Assembly: GCA_006503475.1 (NCBI GenBank)
Contig: RSEH01000016.1
Span: 173,214 to 237,213, forward strand
Length of the DNA: 64,000 nucleotides
Reading direction: 5' to 3'
From: Stentor roeselii
Lineage: Eukaryota; Ciliophora; Heterotrichea; Heterotrichida; Stentoridae
The stretch's first letter is position 1. Every line of letters starts with the position of its first letter. Made by a program: the position numbers and the translations under genes. The notes beneath the pieces are model-generated. The model was not told the DNA's origin. It saw nothing but the letters and a program-made list of their open reading frames with translations, and searched no databases. This document shows, piece by piece, positions 1 through 10,586 of the stretch.

Positions 1-3000
1 TTAGAGTCACTACGAAAAAAGTCACGTAGGCTACACTTAGGAATAGTATTGTTATTCCGATGTATAAAATAGTGTTTTTTGTGAAGTTGATCTTGTTTGC
101 ACGTTTTTGAGAACATTTTATCGAGTCTTTCGCTTGTTTCATTATGAATTGAAGACTGTACTTTGCACCGTTTGCCATCACGAAAAATAGGTCGGATTTT
201 GATGGATTTTTATTGATGCAAGAATCTTTGAATACATTCGCCTATATAAAAATCACGCTAGTATTAAGCTCGACTATAAAATTGTACAAATTAGTAAACT
301 CAAAAATCTCTGAATTATTCAAATAAGCCAAAGGTACAGCATCCTGAGTCATGAAATGACTAGCATCACACTCATGCCAATAATTCCTAGAATGACTCGA
401 GAGCTCTGCCGCGAGTTGGTCAAGTCTAGCAGACTTATCATTGAAAATATCAAGATACAATTTATAAGGCAGGTTATAAGCGATTTTTAAATCAATAATT
501 CTAGTGCAGACAGTCAAAGAAATAACTGAATCCATAACCTCAGCAAGAAACATGGTCAAATTCGGATTATTCTCTTCAACCAAATCAATTTTCATCCTCG
601 CCAAAATAATCAAACTGGTCGCGACTCCAGTGAGTACAAAAATAAACAAAATGAACTTATAAACCTTTATTCCTCTCACAGCTTCATTTAAAATCTTTTT
701 CGAGTATCTCTCACTTGCTGAAGTAGTTGAAGTCGAACTATGCGTGCTTTTTTCAATTCTTTTATCCCCAGTGAAGGCGTCTTGATTATATTCTCGAGAA
801 AAGGCAGGATGAAGGCTATAATTCGTGTCATCAGCGAAACCGACTTTAAAGTTTTTTTTCTTGTCAAGGTCTTCAACTGTTTCAAATTTAATGATTTGTT
901 TTTCATCATGTTTATTCGGAATTTCTACTATTCTCATATCTTCTTCGTTTTCGTAAATTAAAATCACTGTGATCATCACTTTAGAAACTTGACGATAGCT
1001 TTTTACGATTCCTATTTTTTGACCTCTGTAGCCTACTGTGTACATTGAGTTCAGTTCAAGATTTTCTGGGTTAAAAGGAAAGATTTCAGAGATGTGAAGC
1101 ATTTTAAAGTTAGGTATGTTGATGAAATCAGGAAGTTTTTGACTATATGAAACAATAATTCCACGGTCGTTTAATAGAACAATATGTCGTTTATGTTCAA
1201 GTTTTTTAATCATAGCCAGAAAGAAAACATTTTCTTTAATTGCAGTACATCGACTTCGAATCTCGACTTCAACCAAGTACCCAGTTTCTGTCTGAAACAC
1301 AAGACTTCCATTAAAGGGCACATCAGCCTTAATACAAAAGTCAATAAAATTAGTAAGTGCGATATTATGAGTCTTTGCATATTTTCCAGGGATATAAGTA
1401 TTGATATTACTTCCAATGATAGTATTTAAATTTTGACCTAAAATCTCAGCAAATTTCGCATTCGCGTAGATTATCTGCCCGATATTTTTTTCATTACCAG
1501 AGACCAGTAAAGTTCCATTATTTTCATCATAATAATTCAACTCTCCACTTTCATGACTTTTATTCGAGCTCATGCGACTGATAGGAACATTTGCAAGTCC
1601 AACTTCAAGACAGATCTCAACAAGAAAACTTCTGAAAGTCTCTCTGCACTTTGAAGAACTAGGAAAATTTTCAATGAGATACTCGAAACCTTTTCTGATC
1701 TTTTCAATATTATTGACAGCTGAGTGCACCATTGAGTTAAGTTTGTTTAAATTCCCTGAAGTCACTAGTTCAGCCCAGAACTTTAAAAGAGTTAAACAAA
1801 GATTCATGTCTCTTTTCTTTAAGTCTTCGTAGATCAGTGCATATCGCATGTAGCTTAGATCTTCAAGTCCTGTCATGTTTATTGAATTTAACTCGAAGTC
1901 GCAGCGGTAGATTTGGAAATCTTGAGATAAACTGTAAGGAGTTCTCCAGGATTTTGAAAGTTTTATGAAGGCTAGTCGATAGTCCTCAAGAACGTCGATG
2001 CAGTAGTAAGTCTGCCAGATTGGAGCCATTTCACATTGCTTGTATTTAAAGTTTTTTAAACAGTTGTCAAAGAGCAGGAGAACTTGATGGTCTTTTTTTG
2101 AAGAGCTAAGTTTGGACCTTAGGAAAAGTTCTAAACTCCAGCATGATGAGTATTTTGGGTTGATTTTTTTTATTAGTGAATAACGATAGTTTGCTAACCA
2201 GTGAACAAGAATAACGGAACTGGGAACTACAAAGAGTGTGAAAAGCAAGACAGTTCTGGAGTCATCGACAAGATACCCGATTAAAAACCCTAAAGTGATC
2301 AAAGATTCTGAGCAAGAGACAATAATTTTAAGTTTATTTGAGAACTCAGAGTAATACGGTAGATAAACCAAGTACTCAACACTAATATAAACGAAAATAC
2401 AGAAAACAATCAACTGATACAACTGAGGATGACTATCATATATAACAACATACATAGTAACAATCAAAATATGCAAAGCCTTTACATTCACATCAATACT
2501 TGAATTAGCCTTGGCAGTCAAACATTTACCGCTTAACGAATGACGAACTTCAATTGCAAAGTACTCAAAAATCGCATTCAAAATAATTAAAATAATCAAA
2601 GAAACGGAACTTCTCACTAAACTCAAATTATCTCTGTAACTTGTGTTCAATATCGAGTACTCCATGATCGACTCACTATTCACTGCAAAACTCTTGATAT
2701 CGATAAGCAGCAAAGCAAGAGAAGGCAAAAAAAGAACTGTTGAAAAAAGTTTCAGTCCTTTACTCAAAAAGTACTTTGCAAAAAATATCGGCTTTTTGCC
2801 GAAGGACTGCAAAATTTGGACACCTATCAGAACTGAAAACAACAGGAATAAAGAAGAATTCAGAAGAATCTGCACTTCTGAAATTATTTTTAAATACGCG
2901 CTGAGCAGGTCTAAACGAGTGAATGAAATGAATCTCCAGAAGACCTCGTAACTGCCCCAGTCTTTTAGCTTTGAATCTGACCTCCAAAGGAAACTTGTCA

Positions 3001-3193
3001 GTTGAAGGGAAATAGAAATGTTTGTGGTTGTTAACCAGAGCTTACTTGAAAGTCGCACAGAGTCGTTTGATGCTTCTGTTCTGAAAATTTCTAAAAAACC
3101 TGAAAAAAGCTGGGTTTTTAGACGGGTTAGGAAAGAATTTGAATGATTGCCCTGGGTTATGCTTTCCAGGTTTAAAGAGGTCTTAGTTTCCAT
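1..3193 (-). CDS. PAS-domain multi-span membrane protein, 3' end beyond window
   Basis: Large membrane protein of the PAS-containing, multi-span type common in ciliates (TmcB/TmcC-like; family call by resemblance). The N-terminal ~330 residues hold several hydrophobic segments. A PAS domain lies near residues 560-680, with IIYANAKFAEILG and the second-half segment ETGYLVEVEIRSR. Another membrane span follows at about 843-865 (YKFILFIFVLTGVATSLIIL). The uninterrupted frame stops at 242, but the last 15 nt (242-256, GTGATTTTTATATAG on the minus strand) fit a tiny intron. Removing it keeps the frame open for 80 more codons to the window edge, ending in another hydrophobic segment (ILYIGITILFLSVAYVTFF). 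The gene is therefore incomplete, with at least 1059 residues here. The ATG at 3193 has a typical AATAAATG context. The donor GTG is unusual, since the other introns seen start GTA. Role: probably an intracellular or membrane sensor; ligand unknown. Confidence 0.8.
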
Positions 3194-3563
3194 TTATTAC
3201 TTTGAGTAGGAAGAGATTATTTGTGTTAGGATTATTAGTAGAAATTAGAATGAAACTTTTTAGAGAGGGGATTAAATAAATATCTGGATGAACTTGTTGG
3301 ATTAGTTAATATCGAAAGCAGATTTCATTTAAGATTATTTTCACAGAATCTAAAGAAATAGAAAATGATTTATTTTAAAGTATTAATAAAATATCACATT
3401 CTAGGTTATTAAATTTTTAAAGATCTCTAAGAAAACTTGAATCGAAAATTCGTCAAATCAGATGATGATAGAATATTGATAAAAAAAATTTTAAAGATAC
3501 TAAAACCAAAGTTTAAGAAACCAACATTCATAATAATATTCTAAATTCTTAGTATAAGCTAAA
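3194..3563. other. AT-rich spacer between two minus-strand genes
   Basis: 370 bp between the DnaJ stop and the PAS gene start. It must hold the DnaJ 3' end and the PAS promoter. I see no ORF, repeat or recognisable element in it. Confidence 0.6.
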
Positions 3564-4832
3564 TTAAAAAATAGTTCCAGAGCACTGGACTTTCTGCCCG
3601 CCCCTCATTCTAGGATCTTCTTCTTCCTCTTCTTTGTAATCTGAGTGTATTTTTGAGTCATTTTCAGTGACATGTGATTTACTGAATTCAATAGTTTTAT
3701 AAATGCTTCCTTGATCAGGGATCATATCGTGATCTCCTGGAAGAATACTTTTCAAACCTTTCACCTGATCATCAGTCAGCGACCTCGCCAAAGGAAACTC
3801 AACTTCAAAGGAAATGAAAAGATTTCCATGTTTGAAAGGAGTTCTCATTAAGGGCATCCCAAGTTCTTCAACAGTCCTGACATCTCCAGGTTTGACAACC
3901 TCTCCACTGGTACTTGAAATGATTTTATCTCCATCAAAATGTTTAATAGTAAAGCAATACCCGCATAGTGCTTCTTTTAAGCTGATCTTCTTAGTCATGA
4001 TCAAGTCGGCTTTTTTTCTTTTGAAGACTTCGTGCTCCTTTTCTTCTAGAATCACGACGAGATCACCAGGTTGCTGTCCAGGAGCTTCATCACTTTCTCC
4101 GTAAAAGCTGTATTTATGCTGATTAGGGGCTCCTTTATCAACAACAATTTCAATTACTTTTCTTTCTTTCATCACTTGGTTACCTTTGCAAGTTTTGCAT
4201 TTAGTAGCCTCATCAATCATCTTCCCCTGTCCTCTGCATTTATCACAAGGTCCAGTAGACTGAGAATACATCCCTGGTCCAAGCTGAGTCATTTTAGTGA
4301 CCATTCCTTTTCCTTTACACGAAGAGCAAGTCTGTACATTAGACCCTCCTTTTCCCGCACATCCCGTACAAATTCTATCTCGATTAATAGCAATTTTCTT
4401 GGTAGCTCCATTATAAAGTTCTTCAAGAGATACTTTCAAAGTAAAACTAGTATCAGGAGTCCTCTTGGCCCCTCCAGTCTCTCTAGAGCGACCAGAAATC
4501 ATATCAAACAAATCAGTAGGACCAGAAGAAGCTGACATGCCTTGATTTATTCCTTCTTCTCCATGCATGTCATAAACTTTTCGCTTGTTTTCATCAGAAA
4601 GAATCTCAGCGGCATGAGTCAGTTCTGCGAAGACTTTTGGGTCTCCTCCTTTGTCAGGGTGCATCGTCTTGGCCAACATGCGGTACTTCTTTTTGATGTC
4701 TGCGCATGATGTTGACTTGTCAACTCCAAGCAATTCGTAGTACTTGGTTGTGTTTGCTGGCTCTTTTTGACGAGCACGGCCACCGCCTTCGAAAAAGTCA
4801 CCGAATGGAAAACCTCCTGAAAAAAAAGACAT
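3564..4832 (-). CDS. DNAJA: Type I DnaJ/Hsp40 co-chaperone (DNAJA class)
   Basis: J-domain co-chaperone that stimulates Hsp70 ATPase and delivers unfolded clients. The 422-residue length is normal for the class. The J domain begins near residue 30 with HPD at 58-60. The central zinc-binding region runs from about 155 to 218 with four Cys repeats: CTGCAGKG, CSSCKGKG, CDKCRGQG and CKTCKGNQ. C-terminal substrate-binding domains follow. The Gly/Phe-rich segment sits partly before the J domain (SFFSGGFPFGDFFEGGGR), and the linker after the J domain is short. Animal DNAJA1/2 end in a farnesylated CaaX box. Here the last Cys is six residues from the end (CSGTIF), so no CaaX box is present although the preceding GGQKVQC is conserved. 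A heat-shock element lies 19-52 nt upstream of the ATG, pointing to HSF control. Confidence 0.95.
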   Translation of the reverse strand: MSFFSGGFPFGDFFEGGGRARQKEPANTTKYYELLGVDKSTSCADIKKKYRMLAKTMHPDKGGDPKVFAELTHAAEILSDENKRKVYDMHGEEGINQGMSASSGPTDLFDMISGRSRETGGAKRTPDTSFTLKVSLEELYNGATKKIAINRDRICTGCAGKGGSNVQTCSSCKGKGMVTKMTQLGPGMYSQSTGPCDKCRGQGKMIDEATKCKTCKGNQVMKERKVIEIVVDKGAPNQHKYSFYGESDEAPGQQPGDLVVILEEKEHEVFKRKKADLIMTKKISLKEALCGYCFTIKHFDGDKIISSTSGEVVKPGDVRTVEELGMPLMRTPFKHGNLFISFEVEFPLARSLTDDQVKGLKSILPGDHDMIPDQGSIYKTIEFSKSHVTENDSKIHSDYKEEEEEDPRMRGGQKVQCSGTIF

Positions 4833-4850
4833 TATAGAGAATGTTGTATG

Positions 4851-4884
4851 GAAAGTTCTAATATGGTCTAGAATATTCTAGAAT
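4851..4884. promoter_or_regulatory. Heat-shock element upstream of DnaJ
   Basis: Pentamers with the nGAAn pattern in strict 5-bp phase: GAA at 4851, TTC at 4856, a two-pentamer gap, then GAA at 4871, TTC at 4876 and GAA at 4881 (AGAATATTCTAGAAT). This matches the eukaryotic HSF consensus and lies 19-52 bp before the start codon of the adjacent Hsp40 gene. The match of element and gene makes chance unlikely. Confidence 0.8.
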
Positions 4885-7425
4885 TGGGAGGAGAAAAGTA
4901 TGGAAGATTTTTTTTATTTAGGTGGATTTTTTTGAAGTTTAGGGAATTAAGGATTGATTGGGAGGAAAGGGGTGTGAATCTTGGAATTATTGAAGAAAAT
5001 GTAAGTTGTTTTTGGGTTTAGATTTTGTTGAATTAATACTTGATTGCTTTTGCACAGGATTATTAGGATGGAATAGAAATTTAGGTAGTTTTCAATTAGA
5101 AATTTTTTATAGAATTGGTCATGATGCTGTTATTTTATTTGTTTGTTTGAATTAACTACTCTCTTTATCCTTAATTAGAAGTGAGGGGCAGGCCGCTATT
5201 ATGCTATTTTGAGAATCATAATTACACAAATTATCACAATTTATTATTTTCTGATGGTTTTATTTATGAAATTATGTAGATTGATCTACATATGAAATAA
5301 TTTTGGATTTGAATAATTCTATCTTTTGATACTGATATATCAGTAGAGAGCGTATTTTCTCTATTTCATGGTTGAATATCCAAATCAGATTATCAGAATG
5401 CCCTACAAAACTATTAAATAAGTTTCCTATACTTGTATCGATATCCTAACTTGATTATCAAATGATGATGGTGCAATGATTCTTCATTAAATGTGAAGGT
5501 TAAGGTCTAACAATACTTTTATAACCAACTAATTCATATTTTGGTTCTTTAGAAATAATATCTTATAAAATTGATTTCATTTATTACTATATATTATAGC
5601 TAATTCTTTTGAATTTCATGTTTGACTACCTCTATTAATGTCTTCATGTTTCTTCAAGACATTAAGGCAGTTTAGTTCATACGAGTCCCAAATTAAAAAT
5701 TTTTTATTTTTTGAACATCTAATCATGAGTGAACTATCTTCTGAAAAATTAACCTTAAAAATATTTCCCTTGATGATACAATTTGTTCATCAGCACCCTT
5801 ATGTTATGTAAAAAATATAATCAATAAATTTGCATGTACCCATCAACGACTATAGCTTGAATAAAATACACATTCTATGAATGTTCAAATTGCAGAATGT
5901 AGTTCTATAAGCCTGCTTTGACAGTGATAATTAGAATAAATTTAAGTTAGTTTAGGATAAATAGTTTAGAAGTTGATAGTGAATAGAGAAAAACTATCTA
6001 GTATATTTAAGCCAATCCTTATACTTAACAAGCACTTCAGAATTCGATTTACTATAAGATTGAGATAAATATGAAATATCAGTACTAGATTTTATTATCT
6101 TGTTTTCAATTACTGAATACTTGTGTAAAATTTTCTAAACATCTAAAATTTTACCAGAGGTTTTAAAATACAATCATCTGAGCTCCTAGGGTTAAGGCAC
6201 CTTTTAATAAAGAATGAGTTATAATATTTAAAGTGTCGAAAATACTTTTCAAATTCTATGTAAATATTGAGATTGCTAATCTCAGACCTCAAGATTAATA
6301 TAAATGCAAAATATATTTTGGAAATTAATAGCATTTAATTTATTAATATCTAATTAAAACTATAATTCTTATTTATTCCTTAATGACCCATTCAAAGCAC
6401 CAATATGTGAAACTTTAAAAATAATTTAAGGCACTACTAAAAATATATTAGATTTTATTAATACTGGATAAACCTGGTTTATATTTTCAGAATTTTAATC
6501 TATTTATATATTTTATGAATATTATACTAATATACAATGCCAAATACTATCTTTATAAAAATTGTTAAAAGCATCAATAGTTTAAATATATATTTAGGCA
6601 ATAAAAAGTATCTATATTTTAAAAATTTCAAAATATTGTAATTATCTAATTTTAGATTAGTACACCATACACTAGTTATGAATAAGTTTAAGCATGGATT
6701 TGATTTGAACAAATGTAAAGCCCATATTAAATTTTAAAAAATGTAGTCTCTTGTGAGACACTACTATTTCGTCATTGATTTTAATTTGATAGAAAAAATA
6801 ATTTAGAAGCCAGACCCTGACTGATTATTTTTATATTTTTGAGATAATCTGAAATTAAAGACTAAGTGATGAGGACCTATAAGTGTAGCAGATGTCGAAG
6901 AGTTCTCTCTACACAACTGTGCATGAGGATTATTCGTACCATTTACTATCGTATTATTGATCCCTGAATACCCAATAGTGTCAATTGCAGATTCCAATTC
7001 GAAAACAAATAATCTGCCTGTGTTTGGTAATAGTAAAATAATTAGGCTCTCTTTTTAATCGAATTTTGGCCAAAAAATAGCCTACCTGTGCTTGTTAATA
7101 GTAAAATAATTAGGCTCTCTTTTGAATTGAATTTGGCAACAAACGCCGCAGTTTTGAGAACTTACAAAGATATTATCACTAATATGATGAAATTGATGAT
7201 CATATTATTTTTATTTATTTAGCCATTTGTTGCAAACAAAATAATTCTATGTTGATCAAATCAAAAACCCAATCCATAAAAATTCTAATTTCATTCAACC
7301 CTACAACTCCACCCTAAATCCAAAAAACTTTTCTCAACTCTCCAAATCTTCCAAAAAAAAAAAATCCAAAATTTCAATATTCATGTAGATATCATGCAAA
7401 TCTAATAATCAACCAGAAGTTTCAA
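4885..7425. other. Long AT-rich intergenic region
   Basis: About 2.5 kb between divergent genes, the largest gap in the window. Base composition is very AT-rich with only short low-complexity ORFs. I saw no tRNA-like or conserved coding signal. A slightly more complex patch (about 6840-7000) has a 64-codon minus-strand ORF without recognisable motifs, and a ~68-bp direct repeat lies just after it (7013-7148). Confidence 0.5.
7013..7148. repeat. Two-copy direct repeat, ~68 bp unit
   Basis: Two adjacent copies with a 68-bp period. The shared core is TAGTAAAATAATTAGGCTCT, preceded in each by a CTGYCTGTG/CTACCTGTG-like segment and followed by CTTTT, GAAT and TTTGGC. The copies differ by scattered substitutions and small indels, so this is an old tandem duplication in non-coding DNA. 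Confidence 0.7.
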
Positions 7426-7992
7426 ATGTTCCAACTCCGCAAGAAAAAGCAAATTCTAGGTTTCTCCCCCAATAGATTCGTTTCACCTCCTCAAGGAGAC
7501 TTCTTCTGCCCCTTATGCGGTATGATCGTTCGAGACCCTCTGGAATGCCGTAAGTGCAGCCGTCTCTTCTGCACCTTTTGTCTAATCTGCAACGAGCGTT
7601 GTGCAGAATCAAGGCCTTCGCAGCAGTGTCCTTTTTGCAATCGAAAAAGTTTACCTCAAAAGCCAAGCAAGGTCCTTCTACGCATATTGAATGAGTTGAA
7701 AGTCTTTTGCATGTTTAAAGAAAATGGCTGTGAAGAGACCCACGCTTTGGGAAAGGTGAATTCACATGAGTCAGTTTGTAGATATAGAAAAGTGAAATGC
7801 GACAATTCTCACTTTTGCAATCAGGTCGGCATTGCGAAGGATTTTATTCAGGCACAGTTTTCTTTTATTTCAATGGAAGGCTTTGTGTGTTCAAAGCGAT
7901 GTGAGAGTATTTTGAGGTTTATGAGCAACTCTTCGAAGGGTAAAATACGAGAATGTTTAGAGTTATACTATTTTTGTTTAAATAACGATTGA
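7426..7992 (+). CDS. RING/TRAF-type zinc-finger protein
   Basis: 188-residue protein with an N-terminal RING-like zinc-binding module: Cys28/31, 41/44, 49/52 and 68/71. The usual RING His is replaced by Cys44. One TRAF-type zinc finger follows (Cys95, Cys102, His114, Cys118, in the pattern C-x6-GC-...-H-x3-C), then a half-matching second segment (KVKCDNSHFCNQVG). This is the SIAH/TRAF/NRDP-like layout, so an E3 ubiquitin ligase or adaptor is likely, but it is much shorter than animal TRAFs and has no MATH domain. The start ATG lacks the TATAAATG context seen at many neighbours. Its TGA stop directly abuts the stop of the convergent gene, with 0 nt between. Confidence 0.7.
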   Translation: MFQLRKKKQILGFSPNRFVSPPQGDFFCPLCGMIVRDPLECRKCSRLFCTFCLICNERCAESRPSQQCPFCNRKSLPQKPSKVLLRILNELKVFCMFKENGCEETHALGKVNSHESVCRYRKVKCDNSHFCNQVGIAKDFIQAQFSFISMEGFVCSKRCESILRFMSNSSKGKIRECLELYYFCLNND

Positions 7993-8493
7993 TTAGTACT
8001 CTGAGTATTTTTTATCAAATATTCCTTGATCGAGTTTTCCCAGGTCTGGGGTGTTGTTGGATTGATTCACGCTTTTTAAGATGTCGAGGAATAAAGATCG
8101 GTGATCAGCTAAATGCATCTCGATTGCTCGGTTTATGCTGTAATCGTCGTCGTTCCTGATAAATCTCTGATGAGTTTTATATAATAGTTTGAAGTCACCT
8201 GGTTTGTCAGAGGAATTTTCTTTGTAGTCTAAATAGCCGATTGGGACTCGAGCGGAAAGACTCATCACGAAATCTTCCATTTCTGGAACTCCTGCTTGAG
8301 TAGTGATTTTCTGTGAAGAGATCAACAAGAACCAGTTCTGTTCTTCATTTATCAAAACTTTATATGTCGCTGCTTTGTATACGAAGTTTATTTTGATCAA
8401 GCCCTTCACCTTGCTGATTGAATGATAATCCTTGCTCAGAAAGCGAATCCATTTATCCTGAATGTTTCTCGGTGCCAAGTTCTTACTTTCCAT
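7993..8493 (-). CDS. Hypothetical protein, 166 aa
   Basis: I do not recognise this protein. It appears globular, with no signal peptide or membrane segment. The first two-thirds look like alternating beta strands and helices (for example TYKVLINEEQNWFLLISS), and the C-terminus is acidic. It is supported as a gene by an open frame with mixed codon composition and by its position: its TAA stop abuts the stop of the convergent RING/TRAF gene, and its start lies 44 bp beyond the stop of the tandem kelch gene. Confidence 0.6.
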   Translation of the reverse strand: MESKNLAPRNIQDKWIRFLSKDYHSISKVKGLIKINFVYKAATYKVLINEEQNWFLLISSQKITTQAGVPEMEDFVMSLSARVPIGYLDYKENSSDKPGDFKLLYKTHQRFIRNDDDYSINRAIEMHLADHRSLFLDILKSVNQSNNTPDLGKLDQGIFDKKYSEY

Positions 8494-8537
8494 GATAAAA
8501 TTTTCCTAATATAGACAAATATGCATAAGTTCGCAAT

Positions 8538-10586
8538 TTAATTATAGTTAAAAGCCCTTTGCAGTGAAATAGGAGTTCTTACCCTGTTATCCCTGGACAT
8601 TCCTACATTTTCAACCCTATTCGAATTGCTCTCATTAGCAAGGATATCCAACTGATTCATACTAAACTCGACGATTCCAGGAGTGATCGAGTTATACCCG
8701 CTACGAGCAGCATTCATAATAAAAATTTTGTTATTCTTCCTAGAAAGTGCCACAGGATAAACCGTTTCAGTGATTTCAGGAAGAGTCTTCTGACAGTCTT
8801 CAATTCTATAACTACAGTCATACCCACTATGCAGATCTTCCACATTATCTTCAATCCGAAACAAAAAAATCCAGTGACTTGCCGATCCTCCTAAAATCGC
8901 TATTTGTCTATTCGTAATAGGAAAAAGGCCAATTCTCGCCATAGGTCTGGGCAAAGCAACATTGAGCAGTTCCCATTTATTGACAGAGATCGAGTAGCGT
9001 TCTATCGTGTTTCCCGTCGGGTTCAGCGGAAGTCCTCCGAAGACGAAAATGTACTTCGCGTCGAGACCAGTGCAAGCAGCAGCGTCATGTCTAACATAGT
9101 ACATTGGCGCGATTGACTGCCATTTGCGTGTCGATATCGCGACTCGCTCGCAGCTGTTCAAGCCAGGCTTGCCTCCCATGACGTAAACGAACTTGTCGAC
9201 GTAAAGACAAGCCAAGCTTTCGCGGGGAGTGAGCATGCTTGAGAACTTGGATAATGTGTTGTATTTTTCTGGAGAAAACATCCAAACCTCTTTACTTTCA
9301 GTCCCTGTCGTCTTGGATCGCCCGCCTAGGATTAATATTGATGCTGAGGGCAGGTAGACTAGTCTTGAATTCCAGTGAAAGCTCCAATATTCGTCGTCTT
9401 CTTCTAATTGTTTCACGTTTCTTAAGGTTATGTGGTCCCAAAGGTTTCTGTCTGTGTCGTATTTCCATACGTTTCTTCCGTGCCATTCAAAGTAAAATAA
9501 GAACTTTTCGTTGAATTTTTCTAGATATGACACCTGGTCCATGTGAAGGAACTGGTCGATTAACTCGTTTTCACAGAGAGAGTTTAGAAGAGATAGAATT
9601 GGTGCCATTCGCACTGCGGTGTTTAAATATGATGAGCTTCGAACGTACATCCCTTGCAACACCCAGCGACTATTAAAAATAGGTGTACCAGGGACAATAT
9701 TTTCCTTTTTGCCTGACGCAAATGTAAAATAATTACTATATATTTCCATCACTTTTTTTAACTCATAAGCATCAAAAGGAAAATAGTGAACAGCATCATC
9801 TTTATGAAAATCAAACGGTTCAGTAATATGAATAGGCTTCACATATCTCAAAGCCGTGATTGACTGATGCTGGAAGGCAAGAATAGTAAACTCATATTTC
9901 GCATCTGTTTTAAAGCAACGCTTTGCATCAAACTTAAAAACTTCTCCATCCCGAAACTGTGCATAACATGCATTCGCAATGACTTCATCAGGAATAACAG
10001 AATGTGCAGTAATACATAAATGTTCATTAAGCAAAAAGCCCAGTCCATTCGGTTTCCCGAAACTTCTCGATGCAGAATCATATCCAAATCCCAGATAATA
10101 AATCGCGAAAACTGCCCGAATCTTGTCCTTCGGCGGAGGAATCGGCTTTAAAAGCTTTTCTCTGTAATGGTTGCTGGTTATTATTGGGTTCAGGTCCAGG
10201 TGAGGCCTTTCGACCCCTCCGTAGCCGATCTCAATTGACGGTGAATTTTTTTGGTGGCCTTCAGCGTCGTTAAGTCTGGAGACCACGTTGGAACTGTTGT
10301 GGAAGTAATCTGGACTTTTGTTGGTTTTTCGAATCAGGTTCGGAGTGCTTTGGTTTGAACCGAATCGACGAGATACGGTGAATGAGTTTAGGTTGTGCTT
10401 TGGACTGGTTATTATGTTTTCACCTAATTTTGATAAGGTCTGGTTACGGCTTGACATGTGGCCTGATGGAAACTCAGGGATTTTTAAAGGCTGGTCGTGT
10501 GGAGGCATCGGCTTCAAATAATCAGGGGAACGGGATTGAGACTCGTAAGGTCTGTTGAAATTTTGAAAATGTTGCTGGCTCAGCAT
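8538..10586 (-). CDS. Trypsin-like pseudoprotease fused to kelch repeats
   Basis: 682 residues in three parts. Residues 1-150 are disordered and rich in Ser, Pro and Asn. About 155-335 form a trypsin-like (Trypsin_2/HtrA-like) beta-barrel: GLGFLLNEHLCITAHSVI carries the His-motif (His195), YEFTILAF aligns with the Asp-motif (Glu232 in place of Asp), and VPGTPIFN aligns with the GxSGxP nucleophile motif (Pro299 in place of Ser). Kelch repeats follow from about residue 380 (LILGGRSK, VYVMGGKPG, IFVFGGLPL, IAILGGSAS), with aromatic and Gly-Gly signatures. The protein is probably a catalytically dead protease fold used for binding, joined to a beta-propeller scaffold. Protease assignment rests on motif alignment by eye. 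Confidence 0.75.
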   Translation of the reverse strand: MLSQQHFQNFNRPYESQSRSPDYLKPMPPHDQPLKIPEFPSGHMSSRNQTLSKLGENIITSPKHNLNSFTVSRRFGSNQSTPNLIRKTNKSPDYFHNSSNVVSRLNDAEGHQKNSPSIEIGYGGVERPHLDLNPIITSNHYREKLLKPIPPPKDKIRAVFAIYYLGFGYDSASRSFGKPNGLGFLLNEHLCITAHSVIPDEVIANACYAQFRDGEVFKFDAKRCFKTDAKYEFTILAFQHQSITALRYVKPIHITEPFDFHKDDAVHYFPFDAYELKKVMEIYSNYFTFASGKKENIVPGTPIFNSRWVLQGMYVRSSSYLNTAVRMAPILSLLNSLCENELIDQFLHMDQVSYLEKFNEKFLFYFEWHGRNVWKYDTDRNLWDHITLRNVKQLEEDDEYWSFHWNSRLVYLPSASILILGGRSKTTGTESKEVWMFSPEKYNTLSKFSSMLTPRESLACLYVDKFVYVMGGKPGLNSCERVAISTRKWQSIAPMYYVRHDAAACTGLDAKYIFVFGGLPLNPTGNTIERYSISVNKWELLNVALPRPMARIGLFPITNRQIAILGGSASHWIFLFRIEDNVEDLHSGYDCSYRIEDCQKTLPEITETVYPVALSRKNNKIFIMNAARSGYNSITPGIVEFSMNQLDILANESNSNRVENVGMSRDNRVRTPISLQRAFNYN

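Noticed and set aside
6143-6997. Three short minus-strand ORFs in the long gap
   Set aside because: AT-rich, no motifs, no supporting start context. The one at 6803-6997 is slightly more complex and might be a gene relic, but nothing shows it.
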